From the NCBI GenBank assembly GCA_030754715.1, contig JASLZV010000060.1:1-8512 (forward strand): a DNA stretch of 8,512 bases, written 5' to 3'. The position numbers and the translations under genes are program-made. Source of the DNA: Phycisphaerae bacterium. Lineage in GTDB: Bacteria; Planctomycetota; Phycisphaerae; SM23-33. The notes below the pieces were generated by a model. That model was not told the origin of the DNA, did not search any database, and saw only the letters and a program-made list of their open reading frames with translations. Positions 1 through 6,767 of this stretch are shown one piece after another (the stretch's first letter is position 1; each line of letters opens with the position of its first letter).

Positions 1-77
1 CCGGGGTTTCACGCCGTTCTCAATCGACAATCAGCGATGCGGTTTTTTGCTTCTCCGGCGGGTTGAGCGGGTCGTAT
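1..77. repeat. Left copy of exact 77-bp terminal direct repeat
   Basis: Bases 1-77 are identical to 8436-8512. The copy includes the last 18 codons and stop codon of the dehydratase plus 19 bp beyond it. A perfect overlap of exactly 77 at both ends fits closure of a circular contig by an assembler using k=77 rather than a biological repeat. Confidence 0.97.
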
Positions 78-2026
78 TCTGGGATGATCTGTCGCAGCAG
101 ATCCACCACCGGTTGACGGTCAGGACAGTTGGTCATCGCCTCCAGCCGCATGATGCCGTCCTGGACGTGGTTCCACTCGGCTGGGCGGCTCTTCCAGATG
201 TGCACTTTCGGGTGTATCGTCGGGGCAATGTGCTCCTCACCGGTCCGCAGTTCCTCGAACAGTTTCTCGCCCGGCCGAGGCCCCACAAACTCAATCTCGA
301 TGTCCTCACCCGGCCTAAAACCGCTCAGCGTGATCATCTGCCTGGCCAGATCCACGATCTTCACCGGTTCGCCCATGTCCAGCAGGAAGATCTGCCCCCC
401 CACCCCGGTTGCCGCGGCCTGCAGGACCAGGCGTGAGGCCTCCGGGATCGTCATGAAGTATCGCCTCATCTGCGGATGCGTCACCGACACCGGGCCGCCC
501 GCTGCAATCTGCTTGCGGAACGTCGGGATCACAGAGCCCGAGGAGTCCAGGACGTTGCCGAACCGCACCGCCTTGAACTGGGTAGCGCAGCCGTCTCGGC
601 CGTTCAACGCCTGGGTGTAGATCTCGGCCATCCGCTTGGAGGCCCCCATTACCGAGGAGGGGTTGACCGCCTTGTCCGTGGAGATCATCACGAACTCCGC
701 CGTGTCGTACCTGCACGAGGCGTCGGCTACGTTCTTGGACCCCATGATGTTGTTCTTGATCGCCTCGCATGGGTTGTGTTCCATCAGCGGCACGTGCTTG
801 TGGGCCGCGGCGTGGACCACCACCTCCGGGCGATGGCGGGCCCACATTTCCATCACCCGCCGGCGATCGAAGATGTCGCAGATCTGGGCGTCCACCGGGA
901 TGATGCCGTGGGTTCGACGCAGTTCGTTGTCGATCTCGAACAGGGGCGTCTCGGCCTGCTCCACCAGGATCAACCGTGCCGGTTGGTAGCGGCAGACCTG
1001 GCGGCACATCTCGGCCCCGATACTTCCCCCGGCCCCGGTGATCAGGATTCGCCGGCCGCGAAGGAACCGGCTGACCGCCGCATCGTCCAGTTCGACCACC
1101 TCCCGCCCCAGCAGGTCGTTGATGTCCACCGGGCGGATCTGCGAGACCGTCACACGCCCGTCGATCAGGTCGGCCACCCCCGGCAGCGACTGGAACTTCA
1201 GTTTCGTGCCGCTGCACAGGTCGATCACCCGCTGCAGTTCCTTCCGCGAGGCGTCGGGCAGTGCGATGATGATCTCCTCGACGCGACGCTGGTCGCAGAT
1301 CTCGCGGATCTCCTCGGTGGTGCCCAGTACCGGCACGCCGTGGATCAGGATGTTCCTCTTGGCTGCATCGTCGTCGACCATGCCGATTACGCGGTACCGC
1401 TCCGTCCGCATGCGGTGAACCTCCCGGATGATCGCTTCGGCCGCGTTGCCCGCCCCCACCACCAGCACCCGCCGGAGACCCTCAGATGCGATGGGACGCA
1501 GTTCCTCACGATACAGCCGAAAGCCCAGCCGCGCGGTGCAGACCCAAAAGACCGTCGCCAGGAAGTCCAGCACCAGCACGGCCTTGGGAAAGCCCGTGAA
1601 GTACTGCCCCACGTAGGGCACGAAGCGGCCCGTAAGGTGGGGCAGGTAATATACACCCCCCCACAACGCAAAGGCCGCCGCCACGAACCACCAGGAGGCC
1701 AGCAGGATGTTGGCCACGTCGCGGATGCTGGCGTACTGCCACCCGCCGTGGAAGAGCTTCATGCGGCCGAAGATCAGCAACTTGACAATCACGTAAAACG
1801 GCAGGCAGGTGAGGAACCTGGTCATCCAGGCCCAACGGGCCTGGGCCGGACTGGCGTTGATGTCAAACCACAGCAGGAACGCCGACAGCAGCGAGAGGGC
1901 AAACAACACCGCGTGGATCACCACGTGGGTGGCCAGGTGATGTCGCAGGAGGTTTGCCTCCAGCCAGGTGAGTTTTCCGGCGGCATCGGTGGTGCGCGTC
2001 TTTTGGGTCTCAGGGGAGTCCGCCAT
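20..2026 (-). CDS. Membrane-anchored UDP-GlcNAc 4,6-dehydratase, WbpM/PglF/CapD family (polysaccharide biosynthesis protein)
   Basis: Encodes 668 residues, the usual length for the long-form WbpM/PglF family. These enzymes are anchored in the inner membrane and convert UDP-N-acetylglucosamine to a UDP-4-keto-6-deoxy sugar, the first committed step toward QuiNAc, FucNAc or bacillosamine-type residues in surface glycans. Four hydrophobic segments lie at about residues 31-54, 71-87, 104-128 and 149-169. A first Rossmann-like domain begins at 187 (VLVVGAGN), and the catalytic SDR domain begins at 328 with the NAD(P)-binding GAGGSIG at 331-337. Family signatures follow: HAAAHKHVPLMEHNP (405-419), STDKAVNPSSVMGASK (449-464), RFGNVLDSSGSVIP (488-501), RRYFMT (521-526) and GPRPGEKLFEEL (582-593). 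The usual YxxxK is MxxxK (Met460, Lys464), as in other long-form members. The ATG at 2026 has no clear ribosome-binding site, but no better start precedes the membrane domain. The exact product sugar cannot be read from sequence. Confidence 0.95.
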   Translation of the reverse strand: MADSPETQKTRTTDAAGKLTWLEANLLRHHLATHVVIHAVLFALSLLSAFLLWFDINASPAQARWAWMTRFLTCLPFYVIVKLLIFGRMKLFHGGWQYASIRDVANILLASWWFVAAAFALWGGVYYLPHLTGRFVPYVGQYFTGFPKAVLVLDFLATVFWVCTARLGFRLYREELRPIASEGLRRVLVVGAGNAAEAIIREVHRMRTERYRVIGMVDDDAAKRNILIHGVPVLGTTEEIREICDQRRVEEIIIALPDASRKELQRVIDLCSGTKLKFQSLPGVADLIDGRVTVSQIRPVDINDLLGREVVELDDAAVSRFLRGRRILITGAGGSIGAEMCRQVCRYQPARLILVEQAETPLFEIDNELRRTHGIIPVDAQICDIFDRRRVMEMWARHRPEVVVHAAAHKHVPLMEHNPCEAIKNNIMGSKNVADASCRYDTAEFVMISTDKAVNPSSVMGASKRMAEIYTQALNGRDGCATQFKAVRFGNVLDSSGSVIPTFRKQIAAGGPVSVTHPQMRRYFMTIPEASRLVLQAAATGVGGQIFLLDMGEPVKIVDLARQMITLSGFRPGEDIEIEFVGPRPGEKLFEELRTGEEHIAPTIHPKVHIWKSRPAEWNHVQDGIMRLEAMTNCPDRQPVVDLLRQIIPEYDPLNPPEKQKTASLIVD

Positions 2027-2054
2027 AGCGTTTCGGTAGGCCTCAAGTTACGCA

Positions 2055-2079
2055 GGGCCGCTGTTGTTGGCATCGGCCC
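2055..2079 (-). other. Inverted repeat in the dehydratase leader
   Basis: GGGCCG (2055-2060) and CGGCCC (2074-2079) are perfect 6-bp arms with a 13-nt loop, inside the predicted untranslated leader of the dehydratase, about 29 nt before its start. It could form a leader hairpin; with arms this short, chance is a real alternative. Confidence 0.25.
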
Positions 2080-2097
2080 CAAGTTGCCGCATCTTTA

Positions 2098-2126
2098 ATG
2101 ATACCGTCTGCGGCGAGGACGTGCAA
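2098..2126 (-). promoter_or_regulatory. Candidate sigma70-type promoter of the dehydratase gene
   Basis: On the minus strand a -35-like TTGCAC (2121-2126) is followed after 17 bp by a -10-like TATCAT (2098-2103). The start would be near 2091, giving a leader of roughly 65 nt to the ATG at 2026. The -10 matches five of six consensus bases, the -35 only three of six. A separate promoter here would let the dehydratase be expressed apart from the TPR gene. Confidence 0.4.
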
Positions 2127-2150
2127 CTGCCGGTGCATCCCTCCCGGCCC

Positions 2151-2171
2151 GTGGCTGGAAGGTTCAGCCAC
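2151..2171 (-). terminator. Hairpin just after the TPR-protein stop codon
   Basis: GTGGCTG (2151-2157) and CAGCCAC (2165-2171) are perfect 7-bp arms around a 7-nt loop, starting 5 nt past the TPR gene stop (2177-2179). There is no U-tract after it on the minus strand, so it may be a weak or factor-assisted terminator, or a 3'-end stabiliser, between the TPR gene and the dehydratase. Confidence 0.45.
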
Positions 2172-2176
2172 TTTGT

Positions 2177-3328
2177 TCAGGAGGACGGACCAGTTGGCGA
2201 ATCAACCTTTTTGGCGGGAGTTGGCAGGAGTTTGTCAGAAACTTTCCCGCTGGCTACCATACCGTCCCAGAAGGTTTCGATGGCCTCGGTGGTTTCGTCG
2301 GTGCGACTGACGGCTAGGGCCTTCGATAGTGCCGAGTGGGCTGTCTTGACATCGGGTTCGTCGGTAAACCAGCGGAAGTAGGCCAGCAGGAGAAGGGCCT
2401 CACCGTCGTTGGGGGACTCCTCTAGGTGGTCTTCCAAGTGGAAGATTTGTTCACCGAAGGTGGCAGGGTTATTGTAGAAGGCCTTGGGCCGCAAGGGCGC
2501 CAGAGGCAACTCGGGCAAGTATTTCAGCGCCTTGCGGAGATAAAAGGCAGCCGATGCGTAGGAGAATCTGGCGATGGCGAACTTTGCGTGCGCCATGCTT
2601 AGCAGCGTTTCAGGTGAGCGTCCGATGATATCATTCGCCAGGCGGAACTGAGTGAAGGCAAAGGCAAAGTCCCCCGAACGGAAATGCTCTTCGCCGCGTG
2701 CTATGTAGTTGCGGTACCGCCCGGCCTGATCGGGCACCAGAGAGGTAATGGGCTGGTCGGACTTAGCCAGAGCGCCGCCGGCTTTGCCGACGGATTGGAT
2801 GAACGCTCTTGCGGCTGTAAGGTCCGTTCCGGAGGCCAGCAGAGCGGTCGAAATGCCCATGCCGCCTTGAGGGGATAGGGAAAACGGCTGGATTCTCTTG
2901 CCTTTGGCGCCTCTACCGGGCGCGGGGACCGGAACGATGGGTGGCGAGGCGCCCACCTTATCACCGGGCCGGAGCCCACCCAAACCAGAGGGGCTCAAGA
3001 TATTACTGCGGAGGGCCGTGCCGGGCCTGCCCATGCCTCTAATCGAACTGCGCAGGGCGAAAGAAGATCCGGCTGCCAGGGAACGCTGAAGTGGCCCTGT
3101 GGGTGCGCCCGGCTTTTGCAACCCTCCGAGTCCGTATGACTGGCTACGGGGAGCGGCGAGTTTTCCCCGGCCACCGACATCCTGCAAACGCCCGGTTCGC
3201 GAAAGGGTAATGCCTTTGCCGCGGGACCGTTGTCTGATCCGTGCAAAGCATGCCTGCTGCAGCTGAGGCCATAAGGCACAGAACGCCAGCAATGCACAGA
3301 AACAAGTTGTCTGGACTCTTGTGAGCAT
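2177..3328 (-). CDS. Secreted TPR-domain protein with basic, Gly/Pro/Ser-rich N-terminal half
   Basis: Encodes 383 residues; I do not recognise a named family. Residues 1-29 look like a signal peptide: Arg4, a hydrophobic run through about residue 22, and possible cleavage after Ala29 (ACFA). A lipobox is not convincing around Cys27. Residues 30-150 are low complexity and rich in Gly, Pro, Ser, Arg and Lys, with short internal repeats: GLGGL followed by a basic residue and PG at 66-74 and 115-122, and ALRS at 91-94 and 105-108. From about 204 to 350 the sequence is helical with TPR-like features (RGEEHFRSGDFAFAFTQFRLA, then AHAKFAIARFSYASAAFYLRKAL, then EALLLLAYFRWF), suggesting a protein-protein interaction scaffold outside the cytoplasmic membrane. 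It runs in the same direction as the dehydratase, 150 bp upstream of it. A perfect TATAAT lies 14 bp before the ATG at 3328. Real coding is supported by the signal peptide and TPR periodicity; the partner and function are unknown. Confidence 0.85.
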   Translation of the reverse strand: MLTRVQTTCFCALLAFCALWPQLQQACFARIRQRSRGKGITLSRTGRLQDVGGRGKLAAPRSQSYGLGGLQKPGAPTGPLQRSLAAGSSFALRSSIRGMGRPGTALRSNILSPSGLGGLRPGDKVGASPPIVPVPAPGRGAKGKRIQPFSLSPQGGMGISTALLASGTDLTAARAFIQSVGKAGGALAKSDQPITSLVPDQAGRYRNYIARGEEHFRSGDFAFAFTQFRLANDIIGRSPETLLSMAHAKFAIARFSYASAAFYLRKALKYLPELPLAPLRPKAFYNNPATFGEQIFHLEDHLEESPNDGEALLLLAYFRWFTDEPDVKTAHSALSKALAVSRTDETTEAIETFWDGMVASGKVSDKLLPTPAKKVDSPTGPSS

Positions 3329-3342
3329 GCTTAACCAATCTC

Positions 3343-3348
3343 ATTATA
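3343..3348 (-). promoter_or_regulatory. Perfect TATAAT -10 box of the TPR gene
   Basis: The minus strand reads GCGTATAATGAG with a consensus -10 hexamer 14 bp before the ATG at 3328. At 17-bp spacing the -35 position is GAGTCC, a poor match, so activation by a bound protein is possible. Transcription would start near 3336, leaving a leader of about 8 nt with no Shine-Dalgarno, so the mRNA would be nearly leaderless. Confidence 0.5.
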
Positions 3349-3375
3349 CGCTAAGATGCGGTGGGGACTCTATTG

Positions 3376-3406
3376 CCAATTGTGATGTGTCGCATTATCA
3401 CAATGG
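3376..3406. promoter_or_regulatory. Operator-like inverted repeat upstream of the TPR gene
   Basis: TTGTGAT (3380-3386) and ATCACAA (3397-3403) are perfect arms with a 10-bp spacer. Allowing one inserted base, the arms extend to CCAATTGTGAT and ATCACAATGG. It lies just upstream of the TATAAT box, spanning roughly -40 to -70 relative to the predicted start, where an activator would bind. Half-sites resemble TGTGA/TCACA of CRP/FNR-type proteins, but the spacing differs from the usual 6 bp. Confidence 0.4.
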
Positions 3407-3416
3407 AGTGGCAAAT

Positions 3417-3439
3417 GCGCGGGGCGGCCCGCCCCGCGC
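3417..3439. other. GC-rich perfect palindrome in the divergent control region
   Basis: GCGCGGGGCGG (3417-3427) and CCGCCCCGCGC (3429-3439) are perfect 11-bp arms separated by one base. As RNA it would fold into a 9-bp, all-G/C stem with a 5-nt loop. There is no adjoining T-tract, and it lies upstream of both divergent genes, so a terminator role for them is unlikely. It may be a protein-binding palindrome, a cruciform site, or the end of an earlier transcript. Confidence 0.5.
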
Positions 3440-3501
3440 CGGCCTCGCCGTGGAAGCTGTTTGTATTGTGGAAAGTGAATTTGCGCCCGAGGTGCGGCGG
3501 A

Positions 3502-3537
3502 TTGACCTTGACCAAGGGTGGCCAGACGAGGTAGAAT
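3502..3537 (+). promoter_or_regulatory. Candidate forward promoter for the pseudopilin gene
   Basis: Two TTGACC hexamers stand side by side (3502-3507 and 3508-3513). The second is followed after 18 bp by TAGAAT (3532-3537), a good -10. Predicted start is near 3544, which would leave a leader of about 225 nt before the ATG at 3770. The hexamer matches are good (five of six each), but no second line of evidence exists. Confidence 0.4.
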
Positions 3538-3769
3538 ACAGTAGACTCGGTAACAGGCGGTCCGTTGAGGGCCCGTGTGGCTGAGCCTTGTGAAACGGCG
3601 ACTTGCGTTTAATCGTGGAATAGTCTGGACCTTGGTGGTTCCCTCCTTGCGGGCTTGGGTAATCAAGCGTTTCCGGTTTTTGAGCATGTGAGGGAAGACG
3701 AGGTGTCCGCGATTGTCTTAGAAACCAAGTGTCCACCAAAACCGGGCAGAAAGGTTGGTTATTTGGGTC

Positions 3770-6706
3770 ATGCGTGCGATTCGAAACAGGCGTGGTTCGA
3801 TTCTGTTGATGGTAGTGGGGCTGCTGACTATCCTTGGGATGCTCGGCGGGACGTTTTTGTTGGTTTCGCGGTTGCACCTGAAGCAGTCTGAGAGTATCGC
3901 GGTCAAGAGTCAGGGTGACCCGATTATCGCTGGCGCTGTTGCCGTGATGAGCGAAATCCTGGCGAACGACCTCTATTTCGACGAGGCAGACCCAGGTGCA
4001 AGCCCATATTCCGGGACGGACAGCGGGGCGGCAGGTTGGAAGCAGTTTATAGACCACCCTTCGTATAGCAACCACAATGCCGGGGACACCTGGGGTTGGG
4101 ACGACATGGTACCGATTCAGATCGACGACTGGTTATCGAGCACTGAGAGAAGAAGGTATCTTGAGGATAGTGCTGATACGACCTATAGATGGCCGCACGT
4201 AACCCATATTTGCGGGCTGGATGCTTTCACACCAACAGACGACCCTGTTTTCGTACCAGGTACCAGTACTGATAATCTCAAGGGCAAGGTAAACGCTGTT
4301 GACCCGGTTGCTGTGGAAAGTGTGAGCGTGATTAAGGATGGGGTAGAGGAACCTTTAGACATGTACACACTTGTCGATACGGACGGCGAGGGCGAGTCCG
4401 GCGAGGCGAGTGTTCGTGATGCGTATCTCTACGATGCCATGGTAATGGGCCCGGAGGGCCAGAAGTACTACGTGGCGGTGCGCATCGAGGACCTTGCGTC
4501 GCGTATGAGCGTGAATGTCGCCGGAACCCCCACCGAGACTGTCTGGCCCACCGCCCCGGTCAGCATCAACCTGAGCGCGCATCTAGCCTTGGCATATCCT
4601 GATGTCCACGAAGAGCGCTGCGGGGACCCGGGGGTGTCTTTGAATACCTTCAACGTGGAGTGTGCGCGGCGGCTGCTTTCGCCGGATACCACCACTTATC
4701 AGTATAGTTTGTTTCCCATTGGTGACGAGGCGCACCTGCGCTGGCTTGGGGCGGGTCCCTCATCACGGTCGGGTCGCCTCTATGAGGTTACAAAGAGAAA
4801 CGCGGAGGGAGATCCACTCGAGGGATGGATCCGGCGCGACCTGACCACGTTCAGCGCTTCGCGGCTGAGTGTGCGCCACCCATCCACGGGCCCGCCTGGC
4901 ACCGAGCCGTTTGCGTCGCGCATTGACATATCTTCCGCAGCCGACCTGACCGACAACGAGTATCGGCGGGAACAGTTGGGCGCCGAATTGGCAAGAGCGG
5001 GGGCGACAGATGCCCAGGCCGCGCACTTTGTCGCCAATCTTTGGGCCTACGTTACCCCGTATGTCGTGGCAAAGACCAAAAAATTCGAGGTAACTGTGGG
5101 GGGAGTGACGGCCTATGGGTTGATTAACCAGCCGGTAATTACGGAAGTCTATGCCTATCACGAGAGTTCAAGCAAAACAGGCGAGCCACCCGATGAAACA
5201 GGAGACGACACTTACAAGTGGGCCTGTGCGGTGGAATTGATGAACCCCAGCAATATAAGCATCAGCCTCAGCACGTACAAGATCGGGGGTGCTTCGATCG
5301 GCAGTGTCACGATCCCTGCTGCCTCAGGCGGCAAGGGTGGTAAGGTAGTCCTTTACAATTTCGGGGCCGGAAGCTCTGCCGGCTCGGTGGATGAATCGAA
5401 CTTCGGTGATATTCCCCTGGCGGGTACCCCCGGGTGGCATAAGGTGGACGATTTGAATTTCTTCGTTGTTGGCAGCGGCGACCGTGAAGTTGTGCTGGCC
5501 CGCACGGCCGAGGGCGTCGATATACCTCTCGATAAGTTCAATGCTGGTTCAGATTTGGGATATAACCATACACTGATCGATCTCAACGGGGACCCCTATG
5601 ACGATACGGTAACCGAGGACCGTCGCCGTGACGACGATCTGGGCCGTGGGCGGTATTCGGTGGCGAGTTATTACGCCGGGAGTGAGAAACTCAACGAGGA
5701 TAATGGGGTTACCACGGCGAATATCCCGCTGACCACAGTCTGGGAGGGGTTTGAGATTGACGTGCCCCACGAGCCGCCGATGGACTTGGGCGACGTTCTT
5801 CAACTGTACGTGGTCGGCCCGGATTCGGCCGGTGGGACCCTGCCCACTGCTTTGAAGGCGGAGTATGCCACGAAGGTGTCGCGGGGTCGGGCGGACCCCT
5901 GCGAGCCGGACTGGATAGCCGACCCGCCTTCTGATTACCCGGATGTGCCCTGGCCGGCGATGCTGGGTGAGTTGCTCGATGCGGTCGGTCCGGCGGCGGC
6001 GCCGAGTTTGGAGAATTCCGGTGGGCGGGTCTATGGCCGGATCAACGTGAACACAGTCGGACAGGACGAGATCACCAATACAGTGGAGGTGCTCGAAAGA
6101 CTTCCCTGGCCCACGAACATTACTGTGACCCAGGCCGACGGTGTCGTGAAGGACTGTTCTGGTGTTACGGCTGTTGGGGCGGTCTGGTCAATCCTTGCGT
6201 ATCGTGAGCGCACAACGGGGGGGCAGTTTTCACCCGAGTACGGCTCGGTGATCAAGAACTACCGCCAGCCGGCCCAGAATGACCACACCGCGCGGTCCAA
6301 AGCGGATGTGGATGTGCCGGGTAGACATATTACGGGGCTGCGCGATGATCCCGAAAGTGACATCCAGGGATTCCTTACGCCGGGCGAAGTGGCCATCCCG
6401 CTGGCCCAATATGCCGACAAGAAGATGATGAGCGCGACGGGCTTGGAACTGGCAGAATTGCGGCAACTGCGAGACTACCCCCGGGCTCGCGATACGCTTT
6501 ACCGCGCCATCAGTAACCTCATCACGGTCAATAGCGATGTGTACAGCCTGAACATCCGCGTGCAACTCGGCAGGCCGACGCAAGACGAAGAAGACAATAA
6601 TGAAACGCCGCAACACGTGTGGTACTACGTTGCGGTAATCGACCGCGGTTCTGTCCGCAGGCTCGGTGACATGCCGGCCGTGTTGCTGTTTACCCGAGTG
6701 AAATAG
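3770..6706 (+). CDS. Very large GspK/PilX-like minor pseudopilin
   Basis: Encodes 978 residues from the ATG at 3770; an in-frame TTG at 3755 would add five residues. I prefer the ATG because it gives a short basic prepilin leader, MRAIRNRRG, followed by SILLMVVGLLTILGMLGGTF, the typical processing site and hydrophobic helix of class III prepilins. Position +5 is Met rather than Glu, as in GspK- and PilX-type minor pseudopilins. The C-terminal part shows the GspK core: GRINVNTV (756-763) with a following helix-hairpin-helix-like stretch, AYRERTTGGQF (810-820), and SNLITVNSDVYSLNIRVQLG (915-934). An earlier related motif, YYVAVRIEDLASRMSVNVAG, lies at 233-252. GspK is usually about 300-350 residues, so the central region is greatly expanded. 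It would sit in the inner membrane or at the tip of a type II secretion or type IV pilus-like pseudopilus. No other secretion genes are nearby. Ribosome binding is weak: AAAGG ends 15 nt before the ATG. Confidence 0.85.
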   Translation: MRAIRNRRGSILLMVVGLLTILGMLGGTFLLVSRLHLKQSESIAVKSQGDPIIAGAVAVMSEILANDLYFDEADPGASPYSGTDSGAAGWKQFIDHPSYSNHNAGDTWGWDDMVPIQIDDWLSSTERRRYLEDSADTTYRWPHVTHICGLDAFTPTDDPVFVPGTSTDNLKGKVNAVDPVAVESVSVIKDGVEEPLDMYTLVDTDGEGESGEASVRDAYLYDAMVMGPEGQKYYVAVRIEDLASRMSVNVAGTPTETVWPTAPVSINLSAHLALAYPDVHEERCGDPGVSLNTFNVECARRLLSPDTTTYQYSLFPIGDEAHLRWLGAGPSSRSGRLYEVTKRNAEGDPLEGWIRRDLTTFSASRLSVRHPSTGPPGTEPFASRIDISSAADLTDNEYRREQLGAELARAGATDAQAAHFVANLWAYVTPYVVAKTKKFEVTVGGVTAYGLINQPVITEVYAYHESSSKTGEPPDETGDDTYKWACAVELMNPSNISISLSTYKIGGASIGSVTIPAASGGKGGKVVLYNFGAGSSAGSVDESNFGDIPLAGTPGWHKVDDLNFFVVGSGDREVVLARTAEGVDIPLDKFNAGSDLGYNHTLIDLNGDPYDDTVTEDRRRDDDLGRGRYSVASYYAGSEKLNEDNGVTTANIPLTTVWEGFEIDVPHEPPMDLGDVLQLYVVGPDSAGGTLPTALKAEYATKVSRGRADPCEPDWIADPPSDYPDVPWPAMLGELLDAVGPAAAPSLENSGGRVYGRINVNTVGQDEITNTVEVLERLPWPTNITVTQADGVVKDCSGVTAVGAVWSILAYRERTTGGQFSPEYGSVIKNYRQPAQNDHTARSKADVDVPGRHITGLRDDPESDIQGFLTPGEVAIPLAQYADKKMMSATGLELAELRQLRDYPRARDTLYRAISNLITVNSDVYSLNIRVQLGRPTQDEEDNNETPQHVWYYVAVIDRGSVRRLGDMPAVLLFTRVK

Positions 6707-6730
6707 CCGCGGCTGGTTGTTGCTGCCCGG

Positions 6731-6748
6731 GTTCCCCGCGCCGGGAAC
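6731..6748. terminator. Hairpin between convergent genes, possible bidirectional terminator
   Basis: GTTCCC (6731-6736) and GGGAAC (6743-6748) are perfect 6-bp arms around a 6-nt loop. The hairpin is 24 nt past the pseudopilin stop and 19 nt past the DUF2723 stop, the right place for a shared terminator. The forward side is followed by a T-rich but broken tract (TGTGTCTGTCTGTTTC); the reverse side has none. Confidence 0.45.
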
Positions 6749-6767
6749 GGCGATGTGTCTGTCTGTT

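Larger units (their letters stand above)
3329..3769. other. Non-coding divergent intergenic region
   Basis: About 440 bp between the starts of the TPR and pseudopilin genes without a credible gene. The left part holds the TATAAT box and two inverted repeats; the centre holds the forward promoter candidate. The stretch from about 3545 to 3754 has no feature I can name. It contains only weak complementarity (AACCAA at 3723-3728 with TTGGTT at 3755-3760) that might partly occlude the pseudopilin ribosome-binding region. Open frames here lack signal peptides, domains or start signals. Confidence 0.6.

Noticed and set aside
476..2098. 540-codon plus-strand open frame opposite the dehydratase
   Set aside because: It lies antisense to a fully motif-supported enzyme; its composition (many His, Arg, Gln, Asp) is that of a GC-rich shadow frame, with no domain or signal.
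3329..3335. Integron attC-like core GTTAAGC on the minus strand
   Set aside because: A lone seven-base degenerate match; no paired core at proper spacing, no integrase, and 8.4 kb with four genes is unlike a gene cassette.
3381..3402. CRP-binding site (TGTGA...TCACA)
   Set aside because: The half-sites match but are 12 bp apart instead of 6, so I keep it only as an unnamed operator-like inverted repeat.
3395..3403. DnaA box (TTATCACAA)
   Set aside because: It lacks one C relative to TTATCCACA and no further copies or AT-rich tract are nearby.
3321..3584. 87-codon plus-strand frame in the divergent control region
   Set aside because: Starts inside the TPR gene, crosses its promoter and the GC palindrome, and has no ribosome-binding site or family resemblance.
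3398..4075. 225-codon minus-strand open frame across the control region and start of the pseudopilin
   Set aside because: Runs through both palindromic sites and opposite the conserved prepilin helix; no signal or domain; low-complexity Pro/Arg/Ser/Thr composition.
5567..5620. Dockerin/EF-hand-like acidic loop (DLNGDPYDD) in the pseudopilin
   Set aside because: Only one loop, without the paired repeat or the right spacing of calcium ligands; probably just an acidic turn.
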